Source of the DNA: Nilaparvata lugens
Lineage: Eukaryota > Arthropoda > Insecta > Hemiptera > Delphacidae
Direction of reading: 5' to 3'
DNA length: 64,000 nucleotides
Assembly (NCBI RefSeq): GCF_014356525.2
Contig: NC_052506.1
Location: forward strand, 26,906,372 to 26,970,371
Shown: piece by piece, positions 12,448 to 23,846 of the stretch
How the letters are laid out: each line of letters opens with the position of its first letter
Numbering within the stretch: position 1 is the stretch's first letter
The notes under the pieces: model-generated
Databases searched by the model: none
The model's input: the letters and a program-made list of their open reading frames with translations, nothing else
What the model was told of the DNA's origin: nothing
Made by a program: the position numbers and the translations under genes

Positions 12448-13177
12448 TGGGCCAGTCAATGTAGACATGAAAGAGGGGTGTAATTGCAATATTATATTGT
12501 AGTTTTGTTTTCATATAATATACTGCTTGGATACATAAAAGAAGTTCAGAACCAATTTTTGTATGCCAAATTCCCTCATGCTAGATACAAAGTTGCTGAA
12601 AAACCTCGTATGTTTAGTTAATTCTGCAGTTTTTAGCTATTTCCACCAACTCAAGTCAAGGGACAGGAAAATTTGCTCTCGCTTTTTTCTTAGATTATGA
12701 AATCTAATAAGAGTATGAAATGGAATCTTTTCTTAGATTATGAAATGGAATCTTATCTTAGATTATGAAATGTAATCATTCAATGCTATCTTCAATGAGT
12801 ACTGAGTTTTTTCAAAAAATAATTTTTTCAAATGAGTAAAATTTCAAGAAAAGAAAACAATTTTTATGAATTTCAGTTTCTAATCAACAATAATTCCTGA
12901 TTGTCACTATTCAAATGACAATTTTGTGCTCTGCAACCTGAGACCAGGTAAAACGCTGTACCTCAAATAGATTTCCAAGTACACATGCTGACAATGCTCC
13001 TTGTATTTTGAAAAACTCCTTATTTGAAGCTTCAACCATCACCAACCACATTGTCATCACACAGAGATTTCACAAAATGATAAGAGTTCTATGAACTATT
13101 TCTCAAAATGATAAGAGAAATAATATCATGTTCTATAAACTCACCCGTTAGATGCACATTTAGTGGAGAAGCGCACA
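12448..13177 (+). repeat. Left long terminal inverted repeat arm
   Basis: The arm starts near GGGCCAGTCAATGTAGAC and ends near the block CACCCGTTAGATGCAC plus TAGTGGAGAAGCGC. It is the inverted counterpart of 14565-15216. It contains a small triplicated stretch with CTTAGATTATGAAATG (about 12690-12775) that the other arm lacks, probably a local slippage expansion. Confidence 0.75.
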
Positions 13178-13439
13178 TAAGGACCACGAGATATAATCTC
13201 GATAACCCCTTATTGAAAAAAAATAACTTCATCTTCTGTAAACTATTTATGGAAAAAATATGTATAAGTACGATCCGATTGTTGAAAAAGTATCTAAAAA
13301 CTAATGATACTTTCCACATATTTATGATCACGGCAGTTATATGATAGAAAACGGTGGTTTTAGATGAATTCAAGGCATACGACGCGTACAGGATGAAACT
13401 CTGTACAATTTGAACCCAATCATGAGTTTCTATGATGTA

Positions 13440-14470
13440 TCAGACTAATTTTAGAGAGTCTTAACATTAAAATCGCCTGCAATAGTTTGTCTCAGGGCAA
13501 CTGCCTAGTCGCTGCTTTCCTTGATCTGGCGAAAGCTTTTGACTCCATTGTTAGAAGAGCACTGTTCAAGAAGCTGGATCATGTAGGGGTATGTGGCATT
13601 TCCCTGGATTGGTTCACAGATTATCTCACCAACCACAAACAGGTGGTTAGAGTGTTGAACATTGAAAGCTCCATAGCTACTGTAGACTACGGGGTAGTTC
13701 AGGGCAGCACACTCAGTCCCCTTCTCAGTTTCTTATTTATATAAATAATATAGTGGAGGTAGAATCCATGGGGAAAATTTTCCTTTTTTCAGACGATGCA
13801 GCTGTACTGTTTGAAGGCAAAACATGGAATGGAGCTTATGGGAGAGCTAATGAGGGCCTAAACACCCTGAAAACTCAGGTTTGATTGGTTTGATCAAAAC
13901 TCCTTAACCTTCCGGTAGTCAACATTTTGTACAACTTCCAATTTTCCAAGTTTTATGTACTCTGTTCACTGTCAAAACATATTAATTAATTGTATAATCA
14001 CTTTTTCCATCTTCTTGGATTATTTTATGCCCATAAATATTTGGATGATTACCATTTCTTAGCCCAATAAGGTACATCAAGCAAAGTCATCAATTCTGTG
14101 TTATTGTTTAGTTTACAGTCCTCGTATACAGTATTTCCCTATCTTATGCACAGTGCGACGTATGCACTGTCACGATTAAATTACATCTAAAGACTGAACC
14201 ATTGCTCGGTTGATACTGCAACTCAGTGGAGTGATGGGGGGAAAGTTTTGGAATGCATAGGTGACTCATTCACTGACACCACCCCATTTAATAGTTTTGT
14301 GCAGAAAAAACTGAACTGACACTGTTGTACTTTTTACAACAGCGCGACTGCCGGAAGGTTAAATAAAAATTGTCATTTTTTGAATATTGGAATATGGGCT
14401 TGAATACACTCAACAATAAATTTACCATTTCTCGACCGAATTCGATTTATGATACATGATTTTGGACCGC
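13440..14470 (+). pseudogene. LINE reverse transcriptase fragment, interrupted
   Basis: The translation shows reverse-transcriptase blocks in order: LVAAFLDLAKAFDSI (first catalytic Asp), VVQGSTLSPLL (the PQGS-type turn) and, after a frameshift near 13740, KIFLFSDDAAVLFEGKTW (an SDD form of the usual xADD catalytic box). It ends in LNTLKT and a WFDQNSL-like segment. The frame is then broken at 13904 by a MITE and resumes after 14362. Only the palm region survives; endonuclease and 3' end are missing. It lies between the long inverted arms of the surrounding element, so it was captured by or inserted into that element. Confidence 0.8.
13908..14358. repeat. piggyBac-type MITE (451 bp) flanked by TTAA
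   Basis: The termini are CCTTCCGGTAGTC and, inverted, CCTTCCGGCAGTC: 13 bp with one mismatch. TTAA lies immediately outside both ends (13904-13907 and 14359-14362). TTAA targeting is diagnostic for piggyBac-superfamily elements. No ORF spans the interior, so it is non-autonomous. Conceptually removing it with one TTAA rejoins the flanking LINE reading, which fixes the order of insertion: LINE first, MITE second. Confidence 0.88.
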
Positions 14471-14564
14471 CTTGACGAGCCGAGAAGAATGAAGTGTAGT
14501 ACCATGAAATCTGAGCATTAAGTCAAACGTGATAAATGTTTAAAATTTTGATTTTTGAAGTCTA

Positions 14565-15216
14565 GCGCGCCTCTCCACTAGGTTATACTGGAATGAAGTG
14601 CATCTAACGGGTGATTTTCATAGAACATAATCTCATTAACTTATGTCATTGTGCGAAATATCAATGTGAGGACAATGTAGTTGGTGATGATGGTTGAAGC
14701 TGAAAATTAGGTGTTTTTCACAATACAAGGAGCATTGTTGTCAGGTGTACCTGGGAATCTATATGAGATAGAGCTCTCTAAATGATCGAAGATTGTAGAG
14801 CGCAAAAATACGCCCATAGGGATTCTGAATTATACATCTAAATGGTAACAATTGGAAGATATTGTTGATCAAAAACTAAAATCCATCAAAATTGATTTTT
14901 TCTTCAAATTTTACTTATTTTTGAAAAATTATAACTCAGTACTCATTAGAGATATAGAGTTCCGAATGATCCCATTCTATTTAGAATTTAATAATCTACA
15001 AAAAAAGACGAGAGCAGATTACGAGATTTGTCATAAATAGCTGAAAACTGGAAAATGAGCCGAAAATACGAGGTTTTTGGGCCATTCTGTATCTAGCACA
15101 AGGAAATTTTGCATGAAGAAATTGGTTCTGGACTCCTCTTATGTACCCAAATAATATATTGAAAAATCAGAACTACAATATAAATTGCATGCACCAATGT
15201 ATATAGTGACTGGACT
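14565..15216 (-). repeat. Right long terminal inverted repeat arm
   Basis: The reverse complement of this arm matches the left arm from GTCCAGTCAC inward to CACCCGTTAGATGCAC and TAGTGGAGAGGCGC. Small ORFs within it (for example 14852-15040) are chance readings of repeat sequence. Confidence 0.75.
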
Positions 15217-15479
15217 AATAACTTTGGTGTATACTTTGATAAGAACCTAAGATGGGATAAGCACACATCCCACCTAAAGCAAAATATCAGAAAAAATATA
15301 TATAGTTATTTGAAAAGTTGAACTCCCTGCTAGATCGTCCAATCACAAGATTCGCATACTTTCCTGGTTTTGGATATTCGACAGCTTTTTATCAAGGCAC
15401 TATTTGTGCATAAAAGAATAGAAGAAAGGAAAGTCTAATTATAATTGTATCAAATCATGACCATTTCACACGTGCCTCT

Positions 15480-15900
15480 AGCAATAGGTCAAATAGTTCA
15501 AGGTCAAATTCAATGTCAAGGTCAAGGTCATACAAGGTCAAGAGATGTTAGCTCAACCACCACCCCGCCACGACTGAATATTCCGTTGGGATGAGCCCGG
15601 TATTTATATTAATTTTATCCAGTTCCACAAACATGTTTGAACAGGTCTGTGAAAATTGAGAGAATTGATAACATACATGTCTGAACAGGTCTGTGAAAAT
15701 TGAGAGAATTGATAACAGACATGTTTGAACAGGTCTGCGAAAATTAATTGATAACGTTATACAGAACAGGATTGAGGTCAAATTCAAGATCAAGGTCAAA
15801 TTTAAGATCAAATTCAAGGTCAAGGCCAAATTCAAAGCCAAGATCAAATTCAAGGTCAAGGTCGAATTCAAGGTCAAGGACATGGTCAAATTCAAGGTCC
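15480..15900. repeat. Degenerate AAGGTCAAATTC-type minisatellite
   Basis: Two blocks (about 15485-15545 and 15770-15900) consist of irregular 6- and 12-base units built from AAGGTCAA and AAATTCAAGG. They give artificial repetitive translations on the minus strand (LNL/DLEF repeats). A different tandem repeat sits between them. Confidence 0.8.
15631..15745. repeat. 44-bp tandem repeat, about 2.6 copies
   Basis: Units start at 15631, 15675 and 15719, each with ACATGT then TGAACAGGTCTG. The first two units are nearly identical; the third is partial and carries small changes. Confidence 0.85.
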
Positions 15901-17610
15901 ATTAGTTGCCAGTAGTTGTTGATTATCATTGAATGTTCCAAAAAAAAGTTTTCTTTTGAAATGCAGTCTCCATCTACAAAAAGATCAGAGCATTGGTTCC
16001 AAGTGATACTAATCCAACTCAATTCTTCAAAAAAATTTTTATCAATAGCTAACGTGCTTTTCATTTGAAAGAAAGAATTTTATTTTCATTTCAACTCAAC
16101 TCTCTCTGACAATGTGGCTCATTTAATTTTCCGTTTCAAAATAAGCTTCTGGATTTTGCGTGAATGAGATAATAATAATTATTGGCGATAAGTGCCTTAC
16201 AGTTTCAGGTGGGACTTATCCACCAGCAAGCTTTAACTGTTGATAATCCGGTGACAATATTCGGAGACTGAATTACTCCTAATAGGAAAACCGAGTTTTC
16301 GCCACAAATAATTTACAAATCTCTTCAATGTTGAAGTCAATCAAATTTGTAACTAACCTCTTATTTGTAATTCAAATACAGAACCAACCCCTGAAGCTGG
16401 AAGTATCTTAATATCAGCTCTATATAAATTATCGGTAGAAATTACACGTCCAAGCTTTCTCAAAGAACATTATTGATCTATTGAAGACATCGTCATGACT
16501 CCTTTGTAGAATTATTTGTTGCAAAACAAAGACGAGGAAAAAAGAGGAAATTTATTATTTAGGTGAGTACTAAAAATCAAATTGTGGCCTGGATAACCAT
16601 AGACCTGCAATCCTGTGACATGGAAACCCTTGGCCAACAGGCGTGTTTCTATCGAATGCTTTGCTTATAGCAGAAGAGGAACATTGATTTAACAAGTTTT
16701 TGTCTTTCAAACAATGGAAAAATAATAATAAATACGATCAATTTATTGAAATTCCAAGCATAATCCGGAATTTCATTGGATTGAACTGTAGCTGCAAATT
16801 TTTCTAATAGATGGCTGTTATGATGTTTTACTGCTATGTTCTGAATACTTTTTTGCTTTCAATCAAGTCAGAAAATTGCTATGTAAACTATTTCTACCGA
16901 GATCATTAGTGCATGAGGTTTGAATGATATATATTATTATAAAAATGAGAGAATATTTTCCCTGTACTGAGTTGAGGGAATAAACGTGCTGTTATCTGAG
17001 AATTTAAGATGACGTAAAAACAAATACCCTTTAGATATTGCAGGAAAGGGGCTTGTGAAGCAGTGGACACATTATTACGGTTTCACGGTGATTTTTTCTC
17101 CCTACTGAATTCCAACTAAACTGCAAGCTGGAAATTCCATTTGAGCTTGCCGGAGGCGTACTCAACAGCGGAGCGGCGTTTGCAACTCAGGTCAAAGTAA
17201 ATACCGTGAGTAAAGGCTTCAAACTATTCTCTCTTATCACTTGGAGTTCTATATAATCAGAGCTACTACGTAGAACGTATCAAAGTTAAGGTGCCTTCCA
17301 GATCCAAAGCATTTTTTCTTATTGATTTGAATAGAATAATAGAGGAAATGAAGTCCTGAATAATAAATAATGCATGATCTGGTGGGATCGAATGAAGTCG
17401 AGTTTACTCGTCTCGCCACTTCAGAAGATGGCGAATTCGCACAAATTTTCGACATTGAACATATAAATGACTGTATTAATCTCTTGTTCATTCCTATATC
17501 GTTTTCAAATTTCATCTTCCCGATACCCCAATCAATACCATACAATGGAAATTCTATCGAACAAAGTTCATCTGTGATCCTTGAATGAATATGCAATTTG
17601 CATTGCGCTC
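15901..17610. other. Intergenic, no recognisable gene
   Basis: AT-rich sequence with small ORFs only. No protein similarity or repeat structure was recognised. Confidence 0.55.
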
Positions 17611-17614
17611 GGGT

Positions 17615-17710
17615 CAGATCGGCAGTCAGATCGGCAGTCAGATCGGCAGTCAGATCGGCAGTCAGATCGGCAGTCAGATCGGCAGTCAGATCGGCAGTCA
17701 GATCGGCAGT
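17615..17710. repeat. 12-bp tandem array, eight copies
   Basis: Eight perfect copies of CAGATCGGCAGT occupy 96 bp. Because the period is a multiple of three, the array stays open in several frames and yields QIGS repeats on one strand and LTAD repeats on the other. Perfect identity suggests recent expansion. The translated repeats are probably meaningless. Confidence 0.93.
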
Positions 17711-17935
17711 TACCTCCATCTAGACTGTTGCCACAGTAAAACATGTAGACTGTGCTATCTGCGTCATGATTCCAACTTCCAGAGACCTTTTCCCATCTCC
17801 CTTCTTCTTCTTTGCTCTGGAACTCTCTCATATCTAGAATAGCTTCTTCTATTGACTGAGCTTTTTGCTATTCTCTTTTCCCTTACTTTCTCTGTCTGGT
17901 CTTCCTTAACCAATCTTCTTATTTTTTATTTTCTA

Positions 17936-18835
17936 ATTTCCTGGGTAGACAAGGCTCATCAGCTGTATTGAAGCAACTTGTCTAGGGGAGTCAACCCTAT
18001 AAAAATCCTGTGAGTTCAGATGCAGCAAGGTGGCGGCCCCACCATTGAACTTGACCTGAGCAGCGCTCGTAACGCGGCCAGGGGATCTTTCACTTACTGG
18101 TAAACTTCAAACAGCCTTGGATGGGACCGGAACAACGGAGAATAAAAGTGGACTGCCAAAGAAAAACGATTTGGAATAACGGAGACAATGAATTTTGCAA
18201 CATGGAACGTGAGAGGAGTGAATATAATATGAAGATTTCCTTGCACAAAACAAAAGTGATGGCGTTTCTGGGGAAGTCTCCCATACGCTCTAAAATAGTT
18301 CTAAGCATGCGAAACTATTAACAGAATTCTCAAAAATAAAGCCCGAGAAGAGACGAAGCTCAAATTTTATAAAGTAATGGCCGATCCTACAATTTTGTAT
18401 GGCTCTGAAACCTGGGTACCAAAAAGGAGGGAGTGGATCAGGTTACCAGTCGGCCGAAATGAGATTTTTAAGGTAAGTGACGGGATGCTCCAGAGAGGAC
18501 ATGCTTTATAATATAGGGAGTGGATCAGGTTACAGTCGGCCGAAATGAGATTTTTAAGGTCAGTGAAGGGATGCTCCAGAGAGGACATGCTCTATAATAT
18601 CAACATCCGTAAAGAGCTCAATGTGATCTTTATAACATGTTGAGAGAATGGGAAACGGAAAAATCCCCAAAGCTGACATTGCTCACAAGCCAGAAGGGAG
18701 GAGAAGTATTGGCAGACCAAGAAAATGGTGGGAGAATGTTTGAAGGCGGAACAGGTATTAATGCCTACCCCTCTAAGAAGACGATGACGACGACGGCATT
18801 GCGCTCAAAAATGAATATTATTAGAAATATGATAT
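17936..18835 (+). pseudogene. Internally deleted LINE derivative (5' end fused to RT C-terminus)
   Basis: A GC-richer leader (about 17945-18185) is followed by an ATG at 18189 reading MNFATWNVRGVN, the start of an apurinic-type endonuclease domain of LINE ORF2. The sequence then jumps directly to a reverse-transcriptase C-terminal region: LHKTKVMAFLGKSPIRSKIV, then FYKVMADPTILYGSETW, then LQSAEMRFLRSVKGCSR and INIRKELN. It ends with a frameshifted GRPRKRWWE-like tail near 18715. The whole reverse-transcriptase core is absent. An 87-bp tandem duplication adds further damage. It cannot encode a working protein but keeps both LINE termini, the architecture of a non-autonomous derivative that could have been mobilised in trans. 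Confidence 0.75.
18431..18603 (+). repeat. 87-bp tandem duplication within the LINE derivative
   Basis: Two copies start at 18431 and 18518 with GAGTGGATCAGGTTA and run to CTCTATAATAT or CTTTATAATAT. Both translate to the same reverse-transcriptase C-terminal segment (EMRFL..SKGCSRE type), with only a few differences. Confidence 0.88.
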
Positions 18836-20720
18836 GAAGTAGAATGAATATCGAATGAAAAAGCAATCTTCATTGTTCTCAGCAAAGAATATTATTAGAA
18901 ATGAATGGATTATAAGAAATATAAGTTTGATTTATATTATTGACAGTATGGATACTTTTGTTTGAAATTAAAAATTTATATTATTTTAATTTGTGCTTTC
19001 TCCGCCAAACACAGAATGAGATGATAACTTTATAATTTCTTAAAAATAGTGAAACGAGAAAATTAGAATATATTGATTTCACTTATAGCGGTCCTATTTC
19101 CTCCAACTCATTACAAGTCGAATACCGATGGATATTCCAACCGAATCTCCATGAAATATTCTGGAAGTGATAAATGCTTGGCACCAGAACTCTCTCCTCA
19201 AGCTCACATCCTAATATCTGTTAAATAATGGAGAATAAGAAGATTAAGGAAATATTTGACCAAGTTACGTCTGGTATTCAAATCCAATTTTTTAATTATT
19301 TTACTTGAAAAGCGAAATATATAAATTATATCAAAGCATTAATGTACAAGTATTCTTAATCCCCTCTTCATGCTCAGTAATGGAATAAGAAAAGTATTCA
19401 AATTTTCAATGGAGTGAATTATTCAACGATTCTCATTCAAATAAACATCCCAGATAGACCCTTTCTTATCGATTTTTTCAGTTTGTTGGATAAGCTATTC
19501 AAATCAACTGTAGAATTAAACTTCCTCACTATCTTACTCTTCACTCAAAGGAACACGAAACACTCATCTTACTCCATCTTAACATGTGGAACATTTTCTC
19601 CAATACTAGGCCTAGCCTAGTTCAGTTTCAGTTCAGCTTTCACACTAGTTTTATGTTTTACATAATCATGAGTTTCTACTATCAGTAATGCACAACGGTT
19701 ATCAATAAATATTTTGTAGATAATATTTTGAAACTGATTTTCCGAAAAAAAATTATTTACAGTTTCAGTATCAGATTTAGGTGTCCAAGTTTCAAAGAAA
19801 TTATTGATACAACAACGGTTTTCGAAGAATGTTCCTCATGTACTTGAAAACCCCATTTTTGGAATACGGCAAAAAACTAAAAAGCTGACATTATTTGTAG
19901 TTTGAATCGGATGGATTGATACTGATGACTACTCACTCTCGATTTAGTATGAAAACTCATTCAAATTATTGACATTACCTTGATCATATTTATCGGAGTC
20001 AGTTCCAAATAATTTGTATGCAGAGCTTGATAAAAATGATTTTGGATAGCTTAACCATCTTATTGACACAGGCTTTTTTTACCACGAATACTAGAATTTG
20101 AAAATCACCAGAATGTTTTTTTTTCTGCTTTCAGTGTTCCCTCAAAATTATCCATTTTGTAAAATACATTTTTTCCATGCTTCTCTGGTAAATAGTACTT
20201 AGTTGCTAGCCCAAAGAATCATTCATGAATAAGAAACATTAATTGTTTCAAAATAAGACTTCAACAATCTATGAATGTTCAACAATCTTGGAGCAATGAA
20301 AATACAATCCATTCGAATCTAGAGAAAATTTGATATGTTACATGAATGAGATTGACTAGAAAAAATCAAACAACATTCCATAGCTGTAGGCTACAATATT
20401 ATTGTTTTTTATTCCCAATACAAGTTTATTAATTTGTGGAAATAGTTCGTGAATGTATGGAAACTATAGTTCAATGTTTTGAGAATCAAGTATGAGCTAT
20501 GAAATAGCAAATAATAATCATAAGGTTTCACCTTTGAAGAGCACTCCAGTATAACTTTGGATTCCAGATAATTAGATTAAATTTTTGTTCGTGTTCAATA
20601 GCAATCTGGTACAATTATTATGAAGTTGAGAATGGGATTCGATGCGAGCAGTAGGTAGTCGAATGTGCATAGGGAGCAAAGTGAAATTCGTAATTAAAGA
20701 GGGAATGGGGCTGAGGTGAA
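18836..20720. other. AT-rich interval without recognised features
   Basis: Non-coding by inspection. Small ORFs are short and of low complexity. No repeats, RNA genes or splice-linked exons were identified. Confidence 0.55.
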
Positions 20721-20849
20721 ATGAAAGGAATTCACCGGGGAAGTGGCGAAGGAGACAAAACCTTTGCCCTAATGAACCTTTGCCCTCTCTCCTTAATCTC
20801 TTCCTTTCTGGAAATCTCTTTTCTGGCGTTCGTCAGACAATCTCCGACC

Positions 20850-20995
20850 TTTCCAGCCTTCACCTCCATGATCCTTCCATCAATCTCTGTCCACCTACCC
20901 CCCTCCCACCATGCCCTCTTCCACCAACTTCTCCTCCTCCACCACCGCCTCTTCCTCCTTCTCCTCCTCCTATTCCTCCCAAGGGGGTGGCAATC
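20850..20995. repeat. Pyrimidine-rich low-complexity tract (CTCCTCCACC-type)
   Basis: The tract is dominated by CCTCC, CCACC and TTCCTCC units on the plus strand. It produces several overlapping false ORFs of Pro, Ser, Leu or Arg runs in different frames. No gene is supported. Confidence 0.8.
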
Positions 20996-21829
20996 GAGAA
21001 ACTGTGCTTTTAAAAACTCACTTGGAGAAATGCAACGCAACAAAGGAACAATGCCCAGCGAGCTTTTCTCCTAGCTCCCGAATGTATTTCTCAGAAAAAT
21101 ACACTCTCCCATTTTTTATCGAACTTTGCAAGTTCACAAGCATTCAATCACGATACTCCAGCATCTCACTTGTTCAAATTGAATGCCTTGAACTCTTCCA
21201 AGACGCTGCTAATCTCATTAAGGACTGATGAGAATACTGCTTAAAAGCAAATTGGATTTAATGATTCATAAAAGGATATTTTCTTATACAGGAACATCGG
21301 TTTTCACCAATCACAGGTGAATAATGTCCCTGAATGGGAAGCATATTATTCTCCATTCATGTGAGTGTGACCTACAACCAACCTGGCAAGTAAAAGTCTG
21401 ATTGAATTTTCCATTTTCCACAATTGTTACATTTGATCACAACGTTTTGGTCAGAAATAAGTGAGCAAGCTCTGTCTCATTAAATTCACATATTGATTCC
21501 AGTATTATGAAGTATTGAATATTGAAGAATTGACTTGTCATCATAGTTCTCTAATATGAATAAAATTTTCACAATTTGCACAGAATAAGTTATATTACTT
21601 GTAGATTTCATACTGAAATTCTCGTTGGCATAAAGATTATAGAAAATGTACTACGGGGAAAAAATTTCTCGTTAAAATATTCACGGGACATCTGTGATAA
21701 CCTGTTATGAATTTTTATTATAGTTCCTGGAAGCAAAGCGAATCCAAGTTTCATGTGACCTACATGCATAAACATCATTCCTCCTGATTTATGGCCAACG
21801 TTTAAACGTTTTCTATTTTTGCAGGTCTA
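20996..21829. other. Intergenic, no recognisable feature
   Basis: No conserved coding or RNA signal was recognised. Confidence 0.5.
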
Positions 21830-22210
21830 CAGGGCGTTTGGCTTCTCTGATGAGTGACGATGGCTCCAACCGTTCACATGCTATTCTCTCATTCTCTTAT
21901 TATTTGTCGCACGTTCACTCTCTCTCTCTCTCATGCACGTTGTGGTTGTATCGTTAATAGTCACCCTTTACTGTCGGCTGTCTCTTTCGCTCTTGTTTGG
22001 AGGGGCAGTTGACCGCATGAGTTGGTTGTTTGCCGGAAGATGTTCGGCAGGCATGAGCGCGGTTTACGTTCGTCGCTGCATGGAAAATTGCGTGCGGAGG
22101 TAGAATCATCCATTGTAGGGTGACGGGGTACGGGAGGTCATGTCGGAAAACTGGGGTGGGTCTAGTGGGGTGGGAAAACTGGACAGTGCGCCGACGCTTT
22201 GTAAGTGTGT
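21830..22210. other. CpG- and GC-richer island; possible promoter or first exon
   Basis: This stretch stands out from the AT-rich surroundings by its CG dinucleotides and GC content. It contains CTCTCTCTCTCTC near 21909 and GGGGTGGG runs near 22155. An ATG at about 22040 opens a short reading frame starting MFGRHERGLRSSLHGKLRAE, followed by a possible donor GTAGAA. That would suit a first coding exon on the plus strand. No matching downstream exon was found in the window, so this remains speculative; it could also be part of an old repeat. Confidence 0.25.
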
Positions 22211-22379
22211 AACAGTTTACTGGGAAACTCGCTTTACAAAGAGGATGCTCCTACGATACTTGATGCATGTCCGTGATGAAACCCATCACTCTTTCGATGA
22301 CTATTCCTGATCAATTACCACTTGGTCCAGTCAACGAAGAGCTATAGAGGGAACAATTTGAAAGACCATTCTTGACCCC

Positions 22380-23500
22380 GTTCAAATATAATAAGGTTCA
22401 ATGTAGTAAGTAGGTAAACATATCAAAAGTTCCCACCTCTACGCCCTGTGATGAGGGGGTCGTGGTGGATCAAGGGTTTCATTTTTTGGTTTCTCGCATA
22501 TAACTCGAAAACCATGCATCTTACGGACATGACTATTCTATAAAAAATTGAAGCTGGCATAATTTGCTACACTAGACTATTCATCGCTTACCTTCTCCTA
22601 TATCTTCTATAGTCAGCAGAATAGTCGCTCTTGAAGATGTGACATTTTTGAAAAAATACTTTTGCCTCAAAGTTTTTGCTATTATAACTTTTTTGAAATC
22701 GATTGAGAAAATCCATGCTGAATATGAGCTTGACATCAAATTTCCCTCAATATAATTTATAATTTCAAAATTTAACGCATTTCCCCACGAGTGTTGCAGC
22801 AGATTTAGTGTTGAAAGTGAAATGTTGAGTTTTGCAACAATAGACTATTGACAAAGGAATTTGGAGTGAATGATTTAAACACAATTTTCGACTTCGCCTC
22901 TTTGTTGGGACCAGTTAGTAAGTGAACATATCAAAGGTCCCCATCCTTACCACTTTTGCTAAAGTGATGAGGGTGTTTGAAATTTGCATTTTTAATTTTC
23001 TACACACGCTCATATCGTGGGAAAATGCGTTCAAACGAGATGACAGTTTTTGTTCAATGAGTTTTGTGATATTTCCAACGATTCTCGAGATATTTTAGCT
23101 TAAAAGTGTGACATTGCTATAAATGTTATTTTTCCGTAACAGTAATGTAATGATGTAATGTAATGTTACTCGATACATCAATTCTTTAGTTCAGAAATTC
23201 TTATAAGCGCTCTGGTACATTGACCATTCATTGACTTGCGGGAGGGTGACATTCCTTAACATAATGACACAGCTTTTAACAATAACAATTTTGCACTAGC
23301 AATAATCATTCCGCATTATTTCACAAGCAATTTATTCGGCAGAGTTAATTGATTATTTCGAAATTTACCTGCATGCATGAATTGCTTCTTGCTTAATTTC
23401 AAGCTTTTTAAAAATAATATATATTTTTTAAATAATGTATCCGAATTATAAATGCGAGAGACCCCTTAACAATACCGATATATTTGTGAGACTTGAGCAA
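22380..23500. repeat. Dispersed-repeat-like sequence with an internal divergent duplication
   Basis: A block at about 22408 (AACATATCAAAAGTTCCCA ... GTGATGAGGG) recurs in diverged form at about 22924 (AACATATCAAAGGTCCCCA ... GTGATGAGGG). Between them are phrases such as ATATAACTCGAAAACCATG, typical of non-coding repeats in arthropod genomes. No coding potential. The class is not assignable. Confidence 0.45.
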
Positions 23501-23800
23501 ATCTATCGTAGCCATCACAGAACGGTTCATTGCAATATTCAGCCCGTTGCGAAACATAATGATCACTATAATAAATTAGGGGTGGCTCGTAAATCTCCTT
23601 AGTATCATGGTGAGCATCCTTCTTGTAGGGGTTGATTTTTTGGCCGGCTATGGAACTGCCTTAGTTGCTGTCCGCCTGTCGAGAGAACGCTCGGCTGCTG
23701 TTGCTAGACATATCATACAACATATCAGCGCACGTTTTCCAACCCGAACAACTTTTAAGTCAGCCAAAAATAAGGTTGGTTTATACATGAAAAAATTATT
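23500..23800. other. GC-richer patch open on both strands, unrecognised
   Basis: The plus strand reads from 23607 (MVSILLVGVDFLAGYGTALV). The minus strand reads an overlapping frame containing DAHHDTKEIYEPPLIYYSD. Neither was recognised. Base composition differs from the flanks, so this may be a fragment of a transposable element or a lost exon. Confidence 0.25.
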
Positions 23801-23846
23801 CATAAAAAACAATATGTTATTATCTCCACCATCCTATAACCTATAA

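Larger units (their letters stand above)
12448..15216. mobile_element. Element with long terminal inverted repeats (about 650-730 bp), containing nested insertions
   Basis: A left arm (about 12448-13177) and a right arm (about 14565-15216) are inverted copies of each other. Shared landmarks in order from the ends are: the CCAGTCA terminus, 'AGTTCAGAACCAATTT', 'AAACCTCGTAT', 'TTTTTCAAA', 'ACAATGCTCCTTGTATT', 'CTTCAACCATCA' and 'CACCCGTTAGATGCAC'. The arms have diverged and carry indels, so the element is old. The roughly 1.4-kb centre holds a LINE fragment and a piggyBac-type MITE. No transposase was seen, so this is a non-autonomous foldback-like element. Arm length is in the range of Polinton/Maverick or foldback elements, but nothing coding supports either. 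A third arm copy lies at 26322-28200. Confidence 0.8.

Noticed and set aside
12448..15216. Polinton/Maverick element because of the long inverted repeats
   Set aside because: No polymerase B, integrase, ATPase or capsid-like coding sequence is present, and the element is far too short.
15548..16064. Minus-strand frames with LNL and DLEF repeats
   Set aside because: Translations of the GGTCAA minisatellite, not proteins.
17249..17719. 156-codon minus-strand frame with LTAD repeats
   Set aside because: Its length comes largely from the 12-bp tandem array, and the rest has no recognisable domain.
20721..21228. Overlapping Pro-, Ser- and Arg-rich frames on both strands
   Set aside because: Produced by the pyrimidine-rich tract; several frames are open together, the sign of low complexity.
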